Both the position numbers and the translations under genes were made by a program. A stretch of DNA of 64,000 nt from the NCBI GenBank assembly GCA_905147135.1, contig LR990067.1:4216001-4280000 (forward strand), in the 5' to 3' direction. The stretch is from Blastobasis lacticolella (lineage: Eukaryota > Arthropoda > Insecta > Lepidoptera > Blastobasidae). The notes beneath the pieces are model-generated. The model made no database searches. It saw nothing but the letters and a program-made list of their open reading frames with translations, and was not told the DNA's origin. Each line of letters opens with the position of its first letter. Within the stretch, counting starts at the first letter, position 1. Below, piece by piece: positions 48,197 through 58,785 of this stretch.

Positions 48197-48705
48197 AAAT
48201 GCCTGATAACCCTTTTACCATATCTTTCACGGATTACTACTTATTATAAGTTTCGACAAAGTTACGAGTAAGAAATGAAAGCGACCATTTTAAACAAGCA
48301 TTAACAACAGTCAGCCTTTTAAATTTTATTGATAGCTATAATATCCCTAACATAAATCAATAAAACAATTAAACTTCAATCCTACAAATTACAACAGACT
48401 CATTCGCATTCGAATTTCGAATCTTATTTCCAACATGGCGGAAGAAACATTTTGGCGCGCAAATAATGAATAATTTTACCATTGCAATCCGAGATACAAA
48501 TTAAGTTTTATTATCGTAAGACCTTTATCTGTACATTGATGATTGGATGAGGAATTTTTATTCAATATTTATTGTAACAGGTGACGATATATATCTTATA
48601 CTGCCTGAATTATGATAAAAAATTGATGTTTTATTTATGAGGCGACCACCGTCGTGGTTTAAACATAGGTATAACTGTTTAATTTCTGTGGGTATAAGTA
48701 GGCAA

Positions 48706-48935
48706 TGGGAGATTTTCCAAGGGCCGATTAAATTGAAAAAATAGTTCAAATAATTGTACAGATGGCGTTGATTAGACACGATTCACGAAAATAAATCATA
48801 ACTAGACCGTTACATGTTTATAAATATACATATGTTGCGCTTTCTTCTCAGTAAAAGTACTAAAACGGAATATCTTTTCACGAAATATCTTTCCGACTAA
48901 CTTCGGTTACCAAATTGTTCGAGGCGCTGCTTGAA
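48706..48935. repeat. Uncharacterised repeat N, copy 2
   Basis: Shorter by an internal AT-rich segment of about 45 bp relative to copy 1. Confidence 0.65.
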
Positions 48936-49108
48936 TCCTGTCTAACCAGCGCCATCTAGTGAGATATGCAAAACTATTTTTTTTTCTTTTTAAAGTAGCA
49001 GTCCACAGAGTCACGAATAATTTCACGGCGCCACTTGACAGCAGAAGTAATCAATTTGGCATAAATTCATTGTTGCAGGAGCAGGTAGCCGTCGCTTTTG
49101 TTGGCATT

Positions 49109-49340
49109 TCAAATTCAGAAGCAAAAAGCGTGAGAGCAAATTAAAGTAGAACATATTGCTCATAGAACAGGGTAAATTTTTGCATCACTTATTATTATGT
49201 TACGCGTCGCTCCGCTTTTCAAAAGGTGTGATACAAAATTGAACCTTATTTCATGAGTAATACATTCCACTTGATTTGCTCTCACGCTTTTGCTTCTGAA
49301 TTTAGATGACTGAATTTAGCCAAATGTTATAAGCGCATTA
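49109..49340. mobile_element. MITE M, shorter copy
   Basis: ttcagaagcaaaaagcgtga at the left pairs with tcacgcttttgcttctgaa at the right; outer ends partly lost. Lies about 150 bp beyond the end of the three-exon gene. Confidence 0.75.
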
Positions 49341-49489
49341 GTTCCAGTTTTGGCCACCAAGTCAGATAAGTGGCACCTGTGGTTCCTTTAGGTTGTATCT
49401 TTTTAGGACATTAGTCGCCTTATAGTCGAAGGGGTTCGGTGCTATGATGAAATTTATCATTAAAACAAAATAAACTAATGACAATATAA

Positions 49490-51990
49490 TTATTTAATGT
49501 CACCATCAACAATGAAACACACCGTGGCTTGCCGTCCAGGTTCCAGTTCAGGGTGTACCTTATTCATTCTCTTCATCTCTTTCGCTCTCGATACGTTCTT
49601 CTGCATTGACTGCATGCTGTCCTGCTCTAACACCAGACGTTTCAACGTGGAAGTTATCTGAGCCACTGATAAGCTTGAATCGTCCGCCATATTGTCTATT
49701 TTTACAGCTACAGATGCGCAGGATTCCGGACTAAGCTGTAAAGAAACAATAAGTACGTACTTTCAGTTTCATTAAATATTCAATGGTAGGTATAGAGGCG
49801 AAAGATTGCCAAGCTTAAGTGGCAGTGGACAGGATACATAGCTCTCAGAACAGATAGCCGATGAGGCAGTAAAGTTCAAGAGTGACCACGTACCGGATGA
49901 CGCGGCCTCCCACAAGGTAAGCAAAGAGCTGGTAAAGATCGCAGGTACCAGCTGGATGCGGAAGGCACAGGACCGGCCTTTGTGGAAATTTATGGGGGAG
50001 ACCTATGCCCAGCAGTGGGTGTCTTCCGGCTGACGATTATGACGATGTGTAGGCGGAACAGCTCTTAACTTCACTACTGTACTTGGGCCTCCTTCTTAGT
50101 AATCACTACAATTATAAAACAAAGTCCCATGGTATATATAAAATAACTATACTACATATTATAGTTTTCCATTCGGTTCTTCTTCGTACCTACATAATAT
50201 TCTGTACCTGTACATCTATACTGTTACGGGATGCCAATCAGCTCCTGAGACTGTTCGACCAACCTTAGTATCTCTAGCAGAAGACCTTGGTCAACCTCGC
50301 TTCGCCAACAGCATTAACAGGCACACCTAACGAGTGGCGAGCTCGTTGCGGTGCTGAACGTTAGACTAGCCTTAAAATATGAAGCGGTCACCCATCCAGT
50401 TGCTGAACTCTGAGGCGCTATCCTAAATCCTAATTGACATCAGTCGTGCAACCGTGGTCGTGCGACGGGCGGTTTTGAGGTCTCCTATAATTGGTCGGGA
50501 GACATCCGTCATACGACCATGGTCCCACGACAAAACCTATTAGGATTTAGGACAGTTGCTATAGATCTGGTACCGCTTCTTCCTAACTAAACTAACCTTT
50601 CTAATTAAAGGCCTTAACTCCCGTAAGTCATCAACATCTTCCATATAGGTTTCTTTTGACTTCAACCATCCATAATTGGTTGCGCTGTTCGTTAACCGCC
50701 TTTCTTGCAGCCTTACTTCTTTGATTAGGGATTCGATCTTGAAAAATATTTAGAATATCTATTACATCTGTAGTTCCGTTACGCCGTGTGGTGTCCGGCA
50801 GAGTAGAATAGCACCAACCCCTTACACTTGTAGGTTTGTACAAGGCGACTAATGTTATCGAGGCAAATGATCTAGAGTCTCCGTAGGCTGGAAAATGGAC
50901 AGCAGCGTTTTCCAATGTCATATTTATAACACTGCGATCTCGCACCCGGCTGCCAAGTGTAAAGATTATGGCAGTAACATCCTCTTTCATAGGACAGGCC
51001 CCAAGTCCTGCTTTGGACTGGTGTGAACTGTGATGATGATGATGATAGATTGGTACTACCTGACCACTCAACCAAAGACCGGCAGTAACTCTTGAGAAAT
51101 ATATGAAAACTGTTATATGGACTGTATAGGCGTCGTAGGTTATTCTACGCCATCGAGTTTAAGAAATATTCCACTTTGTAGCGATAGTAGATAAAAAAAA
51201 GTGGCAATAATGTGGCTGAAAGGCGAAACTGCCAAGAGGATGTGACTTCAGGCGACTGACTGTCTAACCACGATCCAATCTGGTCAGATTCCCCTGGTAG
51301 CAGGATCACAGAGGTCAGTAGCCGTATTCACAATGATTCGAAACCGTTTCCGAACGATTCGACACGAAATTCGTGAGCGGCGAATCCGTGTCGATCGATT
51401 CGAAAACTGTTATTCAGAATCCCGATAGATTCTACGGAAACTCTACTCTCTATAACATATGAAAATTTCATCAAAATTAACTGAAACCACATTTTCCTAA
51501 GAACTTTTGCGGGGTCCTTTGTCGATTCCGTATCCGAATCCGATTTCCGAGCCATTGTGAATACGGCTGCTGATGACAGTCGCTCCGCTGTAATTATATG
51601 ATCTAACTTATCCGGGATAAATGTCACGGCGGACCTTTGATCCTCGCTCGAGCACAACCGGGACATTAACGCCAAGATGACCAATGTTCCTGGCATAACA
51701 AAGAAATCACACAAGGCTACATATTAAAGCCCAACAACACCATTGGATAATCTACAATACAATACAATACAAAACTCTTTATTGCACACCATAGAACACA
51801 AGTAAAGATACAAAAAATATGGTAGATAGTACAAAGGGCGGTCTTATCACTAATCACTCATAACAACTGTATATTACCTATGTTGATGAATAAATGAAAT
51901 TAAAATTAAAATACTCACGTATTGTATCAGATCGGTTGCAGAAAAACTTTTCTCCGTCGTCAAATTGGATTTTTCGCCGAATATCATCAT
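49490..51990 (-). CDS. Unrecognised 152-residue protein, three exons, probably coiled coil
   Basis: On the minus strand: exon 1 51990-51919 (24 codons from tandem ATGs, donor gtgagt), exon 2 50737-50597 (47 codons, acceptor atttttcaag, donor gttagt) and exon 3 49735-49490 (acceptor ttctttacag, 81 codons and TAA). All junctions are phase 0 and every exon is open, giving 152 residues. The middle exon (ESLIKEVRLQERRL... DVDDLRELRPLIRK) and the segment STLKRLVLEQDSMQSMQKNV in exon 3 look like charged amphipathic helices, suggesting a coiled-coil subunit of a complex; no membrane segment or signal peptide is seen. I do not recognise the family. The introns hold an RTE tail, a family-B copy ending about 45 bp from exon 2, and a family-A copy carrying a MITE. 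GATAAA about 40 nt after the stop may serve as the poly(A) signal. Confidence 0.65.
49800..50045 (+). mobile_element. RTE-like LINE tail, second family
   Basis: Reads LVKIAGTSWMRKAQDRPLW and ends with atgcccagcagtggg, then a degenerate GATGAT tail. It lies in intron 2 of the minus-strand three-exon gene. Confidence 0.65.
50784..51043 (+). repeat. Family B retroposon
   Basis: Lies 47 bp from exon 2 of the minus-strand gene, in its intron 1. The long minus-strand frame across this boundary fuses exon and repeat and is not a gene. Confidence 0.8.
51242..51685 (+). repeat. Family A SINE carrying a MITE
   Basis: Body interrupted after cacagaggtca by the MITE 51318-51571 and resumed at gatgacagtcgctcc. 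Confidence 0.8.
51318..51571. mobile_element. 254-bp MITE with gccgtattcacaatg ends
   Basis: gtagccgtattcacaatg at the left is the inverse of cattgtgaatacggctgct at the right; gattcg-rich interior. Inserted in a family-A SINE. Confidence 0.85.
51752..51875 (-). mobile_element. LINE tail with ATACA repeat
   Basis: Reverse orientation: acaatacaatacaatac then aactctttattgcacacc, a transcript-end signature (AATAAA on the minus strand). Confidence 0.45.
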
Positions 51991-52479
51991 GGTATTTATT
52001 AAACGTCCGAACAGCGCAACACAATGAAATATATTAGGTATATTTTGTTCCAATAGTCTTCTAATCTAGAAAATTTCCCAGTCGATATTGAATATCCACA
52101 CTCAATGAAATAATTTTATCAGATACGTTTGATTGGGTGAGAAACTAATAAATCCAAACTAATGCGTATTACAAATACAAACTAACTCTGTACGTCTGTC
52201 TGTTACGATATTGCGCCAAAGCTTTTGATTCTCTAAGAAACGTAAGCGAAATTTTTTTTGAAGTCTAAGCAATACTTTATGTATTTTTTTCGTTGCCTGT
52301 CCCGCTATACAATTTACTTCACATCATTTGTGGTCAGCTGGTAGAAACCTCTCATAGAGATAAGTTCACCATTGTACTCCTTTTTGCTTGATGTATCTAA
52401 TTAAGTATATAAACAATAAAGAATATAATATTATTTCCCGGTCGAACAACTGGAAACTTACCCAGGGTAACGACTAGGA

Positions 52480-52640
52480 ATCATCATCATCACATCAGCC
52501 GATAGACGCCCACTGCTTGGCATAGGCCTCCCCCAAAGATCTCCACGGCGGCCGGTCCTGTGCCTTCCGCATCCAGCTGGTACCTGCGATCTTTACCAGA
52601 TCGTCGGTCCACCTTTTGGGAGGCCTACCCGCTGGGACTG
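52480..52640 (-). mobile_element. RTE-like LINE tail, second family
   Basis: Reversed copy: starts atcatcatcatcac, contains gcctatgccaagcagtgg in reverse, and reads the TSWMRKAQDRP block on the minus strand. Confidence 0.65.
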
Positions 52641-52765
52641 GGAATATGCTTATGCTTGTTTGGAGAAAATCACACAGCGCTATCTTGCCCTAAAGTAAGC
52701 AAAGCTTGTGTTATGAGTGTTAGATAACTGATAAACAACTAGCTTTTTAAATATATACTTATTAC

Positions 52766-53298
52766 TAGCTGACCCGGCGCGACTTCGTTCGCGTAGCGTT
52801 CTAACCCTACACCTACCCTACACCTACCGTACACTTACCCTACACCTACCCTACACCTACCCTACACCTACCCTACACCTACCCTACACCTACCCCTACC
52901 CTATATAGTTATATATGAATAGCTTATCAAGAAAAATCATAGACAACCTATAAAAAGACATTTACACTTTTGTTAACCTGTAGATTTTTTTTCTTTAATC
53001 TTATAACCTTTACCAACTGATTTTTTATTTCCTAAATTCCGTTCCTTTCCGATGATTTTATGTTTTTACTGTAGAATAAATCTTATGTATTATTTTCGGG
53101 AATTAAAAATTAAATAATTAATAAATAATTTTCGAAAATTAAAATTATTTTTTCGAGTTTTCATTGTTTTTAAGATGTATTCTGCTATTCGGGAAGGAAA
53201 CAAATCCAACAAATCAAAAACCATGGCAATCGGTCCAGCCGTTCTCGAGTTATAAGTGTTGTTACAAACACGACTTTCTTTTATTTATATAAGATATA
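52766..53298. mobile_element. ctagctgacccggc interspersed repeat (possibly Helitron-related)
   Basis: Begins actagctgacccggcgcgac and ends near ttatataagatatata, with ggtccagccgttctcgag inside. A 12-bp minisatellite lies at 52804-52902. Widespread in arthropod DNA; class assignment is uncertain. Confidence 0.5.
52804..52902. repeat. 12-bp minisatellite
   Basis: About eight copies of ccctacacctac with few mismatches. Confidence 0.9.
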
Positions 53299-53751
53299 TA
53301 CTCCAATAAAAACCGTAACAAAAAATAAAATTTATCATTTCAATTTCTGCTCGGCTGGGAATCGAACCCGGGACCTCTGCGTGGCGATAAACCAGGTCGT
53401 GAAAATTAAATTATATAGGTAATATGATAACATTTGGCAAGAAAATAAATGTCAATTTTAGTCTAAATAAACATAGATACATAATAACATAGATACAGAC
53501 GAGTCCGCGGTACTGAGCACGAATACTAATTGTAACCGGAAAGATAAAAGCTCTCCAGAACTTCATTAAGCTTTATCGAACTTTTATTGCTCAGATAAAG
53601 TGTTGAATGACATTGAGGTAGATAAGCTTATCATATTGAATGAAATAGCTGTTGTGGCTACCGTTTGATTATATTAATACTCGTATACCTAACAATCCTA
53701 CTTGTACGCAGTATTTTGTTTCTCTCTGTGATCCTACTATCCTATCCTACA

Positions 53752-53925
53752 CTAATATTATAAATGCGAAAGTTTGTATGTTTGTTACTCTTTCACGGGA
53801 AAACTACTATGGCAGAGATATAGTTTAAAGCTCAGAATATCTCATAAGCTATACGAACGTTATAAGCTATTATGCGGATGAAGTCGCGGACAAATCCTGT
53901 AGGCTGGAAGAAGTTTCTTTTTAGA
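53752..53925 (+). mobile_element. Helitron-like fragment
   Basis: ctaatattataaatgcgaaag at the start and gcggatgaagtcgcggac at the end are the usual borders of a common lepidopteran Helitron-type repeat; the middle is decayed. Confidence 0.5.
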
Positions 53926-54036
53926 AATAAGGAGCGCCTGTTCTGTCTTTTATACTGTTATATATTTCTCTGTGTATAATTGTTGTGTACAATAAACAGT
54001 TAAATAAGTAAATAAAAGCGTCATACGTACAATGCA

Positions 54037-54305
54037 TTAGATTTGGCAGATCAGATAATTGCAGCGGAGCGATTTCTATCTGACCTTCGTGACCCTGATT
54101 CCAGGGGAACCTGACCAGACTCGATCATGGCCACACATTCAGTCGCTTGAATGTGCAGGTTTCATCACGATGTTTTCCCTCACCATAAGAGCATCGGTTA
54201 GCGTTCAACTAATGAACATAACTCAGAAAAGAGTCATTGGTACATGTCCTCAGCGGGACTCGAAACCGGTACCTCTCGCTTACCGGATACCGGATACCGT
54301 CACCG
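54037..54305 (-). repeat. Family A SINE
   Basis: Reversed; a short duplication (ccggataccggatacc) sits in the head. It is 150 bp upstream of the 361-codon gene's first upstream ATG. Confidence 0.7.
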
Positions 54306-54452
54306 AAAAATTGGACCATAGAGCAATCCAATTTCTTTGCCCATAAAGATAAATACTTTGATTGTCACTAATCTCTCATTTGTGTCAAACATTCTGGGGT
54401 GATGTTGTCAAATAAGAAAAAAATGCACAAAAAACGCAAGGAAATAAATTAA

Positions 54453-54560
54453 ATGGTAACAAGGAAAATACTCTGGAGAAAGAAGCAAATAATGTTCATT
54501 AAAAATGAACCCTTCCGGATTCACAACATACAAATCGCCTCCAATATCAGACTCGAGTAA
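54453..54560 (+). promoter_or_regulatory. Upstream ORF overlapping the start of the 361-codon gene
   Basis: A 36-codon ORF starts at ATG 54453, has a second in-frame ATG at 54492, and ends TAA at 54558-54560, in a different frame from the main ATG at 54505. A still earlier ATG at 54423 opens a nine-codon ORF. If the transcript starts upstream of these, ribosomes must skip them to reach the main frame. Confidence 0.4.
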
Positions 54561-55590
54561 CTCTCCAACATCCGCCGACAGTGTGGAGAAGCGAAAAGGC
54601 GTAGCATCCATGAATTTGCTGAGAAACGTACTGTGTCGCTTGATCATTTGCTTCAGAGCATTATGCTGCTACCCACTAAACGCGATCATAGTCCCCTCGA
54701 TGATCCTTCATAAGCGGAGAGAGTCCATAGTTGGATGTCAGAACATGAAGTATTATAAAGAAGCGTATCCAAAGCTTTCCTTAAGATTTCCGAACGGTAA
54801 CGCAGAGGGTGTGAAGGAACCATCGAAACGGATTCATAAGCTATTTCGAAGCATGACAAGAATACAACACGGTGATGAAGTAAGCGAATTAATTTCGGAT
54901 CTTTTCGCTAACAACGACGAACTAACCAATGCGGAGAATCAAGGAGAAAAGCTTTGCAGAAACATTTTGTACACAAAAGCGGCTATATCTGAGAATAAAT
55001 TGACCCAAGAACCAAACATATCAAAGAGGAATCTGATAACAAAATACATGACGTTCCCAACAAAATCTGTCGGGCTACAAACCAACTTCGAGTCGCCAAC
55101 AACGTCCGATACGCAGATCATGACTTCAATAACGACAGCCAAGAAGCTGAGAAGATCGACAAAGAACATGCACTTGAAAAGGATGGTTTCAAAAAGAAAC
55201 AGTAAAAGACGAGCTAAAGTTAAATACGTAACTGACGCAAACACAGCCATACCATCGAAAAACAACGTGAAGATTAGTACAGATATCACAATAAGTTGTA
55301 AAAATGTTATTGAAAACTTTGAACCACACGAATTGGCGTCTATTAAGTCTAAAAGATCGCTTATGATTTTCTGGAGGAGAGATAGTAACAAATTGAAGAG
55401 AATGATACCTCTAGTTGCAACCGATGATGTTTTCGTGTCGAACGCAATTGTAGTCAACTACTACAGGACTAGTTTGCTGAAGAAACGTCTGTATGTAGAC
55501 TACAAGGAGTCCAAATGGAAAAACACGTGTCGAGCTTCCGATATTTGTAATTGTTTTAGTGACACTTACACGATAGAAACGAAAAACTAA
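54505..55590 (+). CDS. Intronless 361-residue basic protein of unknown function
   Basis: One open frame of 361 codons, far longer than chance here, followed by AATAAA 16 nt after the stop. I recognise no domain. Residues 1-30 are Ser/Pro-rich. Residues 38-68 are hydrophobic and Cys-rich (C44, C49, C54, C55) and could be a membrane segment or a palmitoylated anchor, followed by basic HKRRES. The rest is Lys/Arg/Ser/Thr-rich, with a strongly basic cluster at about 213-242 and another at 283-300 (KSKRS, WRRDSNKLKR). Three cysteines cluster at 342-350 near the end. The start at 54505 has A at -3; in-frame ATGs at M36 and M66 are less likely. It lies between a family-A copy and a MITE and has no visible intron, so it may be a retrocopy-derived or fast-evolving (for example germline) gene. 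Antisense frames are also open in parts but look less protein-like. Confidence 0.7.
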   Translation: MNPSGFTTYKSPPISDSSNSPTSADSVEKRKGVASMNLLRNVLCRLIICFRALCCYPLNAIIVPSMILHKRRESIVGCQNMKYYKEAYPKLSLRFPNGNAEGVKEPSKRIHKLFRSMTRIQHGDEVSELISDLFANNDELTNAENQGEKLCRNILYTKAAISENKLTQEPNISKRNLITKYMTFPTKSVGLQTNFESPTTSDTQIMTSITTAKKLRRSTKNMHLKRMVSKRNSKRRAKVKYVTDANTAIPSKNNVKISTDITISCKNVIENFEPHELASIKSKRSLMIFWRRDSNKLKRMIPLVATDDVFVSNAIVVNYYRTSLLKKRLYVDYKESKWKNTCRASDICNCFSDTYTIETKN

Positions 55591-55605
55591 ACGGAACGTA
55601 AGCAT

Positions 55606-55611
55606 AATAAA
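55606..55611 (+). terminator. Poly(A) signal of the 361-codon gene
   Basis: AATAAA begins 16 nt after the TAA stop at 55588-55590; the sequence beyond turns T-rich. Confidence 0.65.
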
Positions 55612-55683
55612 GTTTAACGTATTTTTTATAAAAATGTGTTTTTTTATTTTGGTGGGTAATTATGGTCGAAAGGAGCGACTTGT

Positions 55684-55830
55684 AGGCCTAGCACAAGTTG
55701 CTCTCGCGCGCAATAAGCGAGAAAAAGCGCGACATAGGCTATCTCTTTCGTCTTAGTATTGAGAGAAAGAGACAAACGCTCTCTCGAGGCGCGAGCTTTA
55801 TCGCGGACACACTTGTGCTAGGGCCACTGG
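55684..55830. mobile_element. MITE G
   Basis: Lies 75 bp beyond the poly(A) signal of the 361-codon gene. Closest relative of the 32419 copy. Confidence 0.8.
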
Positions 55831-55929
55831 CCGAGTGGTTAAGGTAGGTACCTACATTAGTTTAATTTTTTTTTTCTTTTATGTTACTTAGCAGACAAAC
55901 AGGCAAGCGGGCCACCTGATGGAAAGTGG

Positions 55930-56816
55930 TCACCGCCGCCTATGGACATCAGCAACACCAGGGGAGTCACCAATGCGTTGCCCGCCTCTAAAGAGACCTC
56001 TAATATACCTCTTGAACGATCCCATGTCATAGTCCAAAGGAAACACTGTGGCTGGGAGCTCAGTCCACATCCGAATCGTACGAGCGAGAAACGTTCTTTC
56101 GAACCTTCGCGTGGTGACCAACAGAGGATCTACGTAGTGGGGATGAGTACCCAGCCCACGGCGGGTGGTGCGATGGCGGAATTGTGCTGTGGGCACCAGA
56201 TCGAAAAGTTCCTCGGAACACTCCCCATTGTACAGCCGATAAACACACACAGGGAGCCAAAGTCCCTTCGGTTAGCCAGTGGTTCTAACTTGCTTGTTTG
56301 TATGGGATCGTCGACAATTCGTACGGCGCGTCTCTGTACGGAGTCCAAAGGATTAAGCAGGTCGGCAGTTTCGCCGGCCCAAAGATGGGAACAATACTCC
56401 ATAGGAGGCCGCACCTGTGCCTTGTACAGCAGCAGGCGCTGCCCTGAGGTGAAGTATCGCCTGGACCGGTTAAACACGCCACGCTTTTTTGAAGCCAGTT
56501 TGGCTTTACCTTCTAGGTGACTCCGGAATCGCACGTTATCCGATATGTCGACACCAAGGATCCCGATACTATTTGAGATGGAAAGGGGTGTCCCTTGAAA
56601 CTGCGGCACGTTGATAAAGGGATCCTTTTTGGCGGAAAATGCGCAGACCTGTGTCTTTGAAGAGTTGAATTCCACCAGGTTCAGTCTGCCCCAGTGAGCA
56701 ACTTGCTCCAAGGAGTGTTCAATCTCTGACACAAGTCTTATTCGATTTTCCGACACCATGGAACGAGGGATATTCGCACGGCCAGTATAACAAGCATCTC
56801 CAGTACTGCATAGCAA
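55930..56816 (-). pseudogene. LINE C-terminal region, frameshifted
   Basis: After the deletion at the RT active site, the frame 56816-56130 carries thumb/C-terminal blocks (LNLVEFNSSKTQ, LGVDISDNV, ASKKRGVFNRSRRYF, LLLYKAQVRPPMEYCSHLW). A second frameshift near 56250 moves it to the frame 56250-55930, which ends MWTELPATVFP...VHRRR, the block shared with the truncated copies at 41284 and 42094. Confidence 0.8.
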
Positions 56817-57553
56817 TGAATACTGGGAATATTCAGCATATCATTGATATGCAGAAGAAACAGCGTGGGAGATAGCACTGAACCTTGGGGTACTCCAGAA
56901 TTAATGGTCTTGGTATCGGAGCAGCATCCGTCGACAACGACTTGGATGCTCCGTCCAGACAGAAAGCTGGATACCCAATTGCAGAGCCCCTCGGGGATAC
57001 CGTACTTCGGGAGTTTTGGTAGGTACACAAGAAGGTCACCAGCTGAGCGACCATGACGGAAGCCATATTGACGGTCACTGATCAGCTGGCGATCCTCGAG
57101 GTATCCAAGGAGCTGGATATTGATGACCCGCTCCATCACCTTAGAGAGCAAGGAGGTTACCGCTATAGGCCTGTAATTTGATGGGTCTGAATTGTCACCC
57201 TTCTTGGGTATCGGATGCACATGGGCTAGCTTCCACGAAGACGGCACCGTTCCAGAGGTGTAGGAAAGCTTGAATAGGCGCATTAACACGGGAGACAACT
57301 CGGGAGCACATTTTTTGAGAACGATAGCCGGATTGCCATCAGGTCCACTGGACTTCCGGATGTCTAGGGAGAGAAGCACCCGTTTTATGATTTTTTGGGT
57401 GAAACGAACCTCGGGCATGATGCCCTCACACCGTAAGATGGTAGGCGGTGCAGCTCCCCCATCGTCCAGAGTTGAGTTATGAGCAAAAAGATTACCTAAG
57501 AGATCGGCTTTCTCTTTTGCTGTGTGGGCCAATTGGTCATCCGGCTTGCGCAA
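56738..57553 (-). pseudogene. LINE reverse transcriptase domain, catalytic motif deleted
   Basis: Contains KSSGPDGNPA, PIPKKGDNSDPSNYRPIA, YGFRHGRSAGD and SGVPQGSVLSPTLF, the standard RT fingers and palm blocks. At INDMLNIPSIHCYA the frame runs straight into another one (STGDACYTG...), as expected if about 7 nt including the paired catalytic aspartates of the YxDD motif were lost. The enzyme cannot be active. Confidence 0.88.
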
Positions 57554-57990
57554 AGGTGGAAAGGTGGTCCGACAAAAGTTTCCCTCGACAGCTTTGGAGA
57601 GAGACCAAAAAGCACGGCTCCCAGAGGGGTACTTGATCAGTTTCTCCCCAATTCCGCCATGAAATTAAATTTTGCTCTGGCCATTACCCTCTTTGTAGAC
57701 CTCGATACAGCATTGTACTTTTTCCTCAAAATGTGGGTGTTAGGGTCCTTTTGGGCCCGAGCCACTGTCCAGGCACGAAAAGCATCCTGCTTGAGGCGAG
57801 TTGCCTCAGCACTAGGCCTGTCTTACCAGGGCTGACTTTTGCCGCCGAGACGCACTACAGAAGATGGGATAAAACATTCCATTCCCTGCAGTATGACATC
57901 AGCTACAGCGGCAGCACAGGTGTTGGTGTCATTTGAGGAAAAGCAAAGCTGCATCCACGGGTACGACGCGAAGAATTCTCGCAATCCATC

Positions 57991-58785
57991 CTAATCTGCT
58001 GAACCATAGTGCCATACCTTGCGTGACCCACTGGGGCGAGCCCGTTCGGGTATAGCAAGAGGCACCTCAGAACGGACCAGGCAGTGGTCAGATGTCCCAA
58101 GAGGAGCATCGACGGACACCCGATAACCGTCTGGGTGGGAGGTCAACAGAAGGTCTAACAAAGAAGGATTACGGCCCACAACATCCGGTAAGTAGGTGGG
58201 TTCTAATACCAGCTGCGTGAGACCATTGGCCAAAGCAAATTCGTGGGCGGATCTCCCGGCGGGGTTGGTAGGGCGGCTTGACCCTAGCCACTCAGTGTGG
58301 TGACCATTAAAGTCTCCTAAAACTACCAACTCAGCCGAAGGACACCGCTCAAGAACCTTGTCGGTAGCGCATTATATGTGCTCGAAAAACCGATTTGTCT
58401 CACTTACGCCGTGACGGTTGTTGTATAGGCATGCGTAGACACGGGATGAACCTCCCTGTTCCACGCACACCCACAAAACAGATTCGTCACTCTGTTCAAT
58501 GGCAAGACGTCGACAGCAGATATCACTTCCGACGAATAAGCACACACCAGCGCGAGGAAGAAACCTGTGTTCTAACTTGTACCCAGGATAGTGGAGGTAC
58601 GAAGTGTCGGCCGGAGGTGATATCTGTGTTTCAGTCAGAAAGAGTAAGGCAGGCTTCGCCGTCTCAAGGTGGTGATGTACGGCGTTCAGGTTGGAGTGGA
58701 GGCCCCTGATGTTGCAAAAGTCCACTCGAAGTGTGGAAAGGGGTGCCGCTGAAAAAACCTTACTCTTTGTTTTACTTTTTGCCAT
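57991..58785 (-). pseudogene. LINE endonuclease domain, interrupted
   Basis: Apurinic-type endonuclease/exonuclease/phosphatase fold of the LINE. The frame starts at 58785 with DFCNIRGL (Asn/Arg block) and TETQI, which carries the metal-binding Glu. A TAA at about 58370 interrupts it; the same frame resumes with LGDFNGHH and later GTSDHCLV, the catalytic Asp/Asn and Ser-Asp-His blocks. A TAG at about 57990 ends the open stretch, and further breaks follow down to the RT domain. Confidence 0.85.

Larger units (their letters stand above)
52665..53400 (-). repeat. Family C SINE split by a Helitron-like repeat
   Basis: The SINE halves (52665-52765 and about 53305-53400) surround the ctagctgacccggc element 52766-53298. 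Confidence 0.75.

Noticed and set aside
50631..51071. 146-codon minus-strand ORF as one gene
   Set aside because: It fuses a reversed family-B retroposon with part of a real exon read in the wrong frame; the spliced model uses another frame with good splice sites.
52804..52902. Telomeric repeat or CRISPR-like array
   Set aside because: The 12-bp unit is not the insect TTAGG repeat and there are no spacers; it is a minisatellite inside a dispersed element.
54939..55457. 172-codon minus-strand ORF antisense to the 361-codon gene
   Set aside because: Hydrophobic composition expected from the antisense of a Lys-rich sequence, no poly(A) signal, shorter than the sense frame.
55942..56520. 192-codon plus-strand ORF
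   Set aside because: Antisense to the conserved LINE C-terminal region, which explains the open frame.
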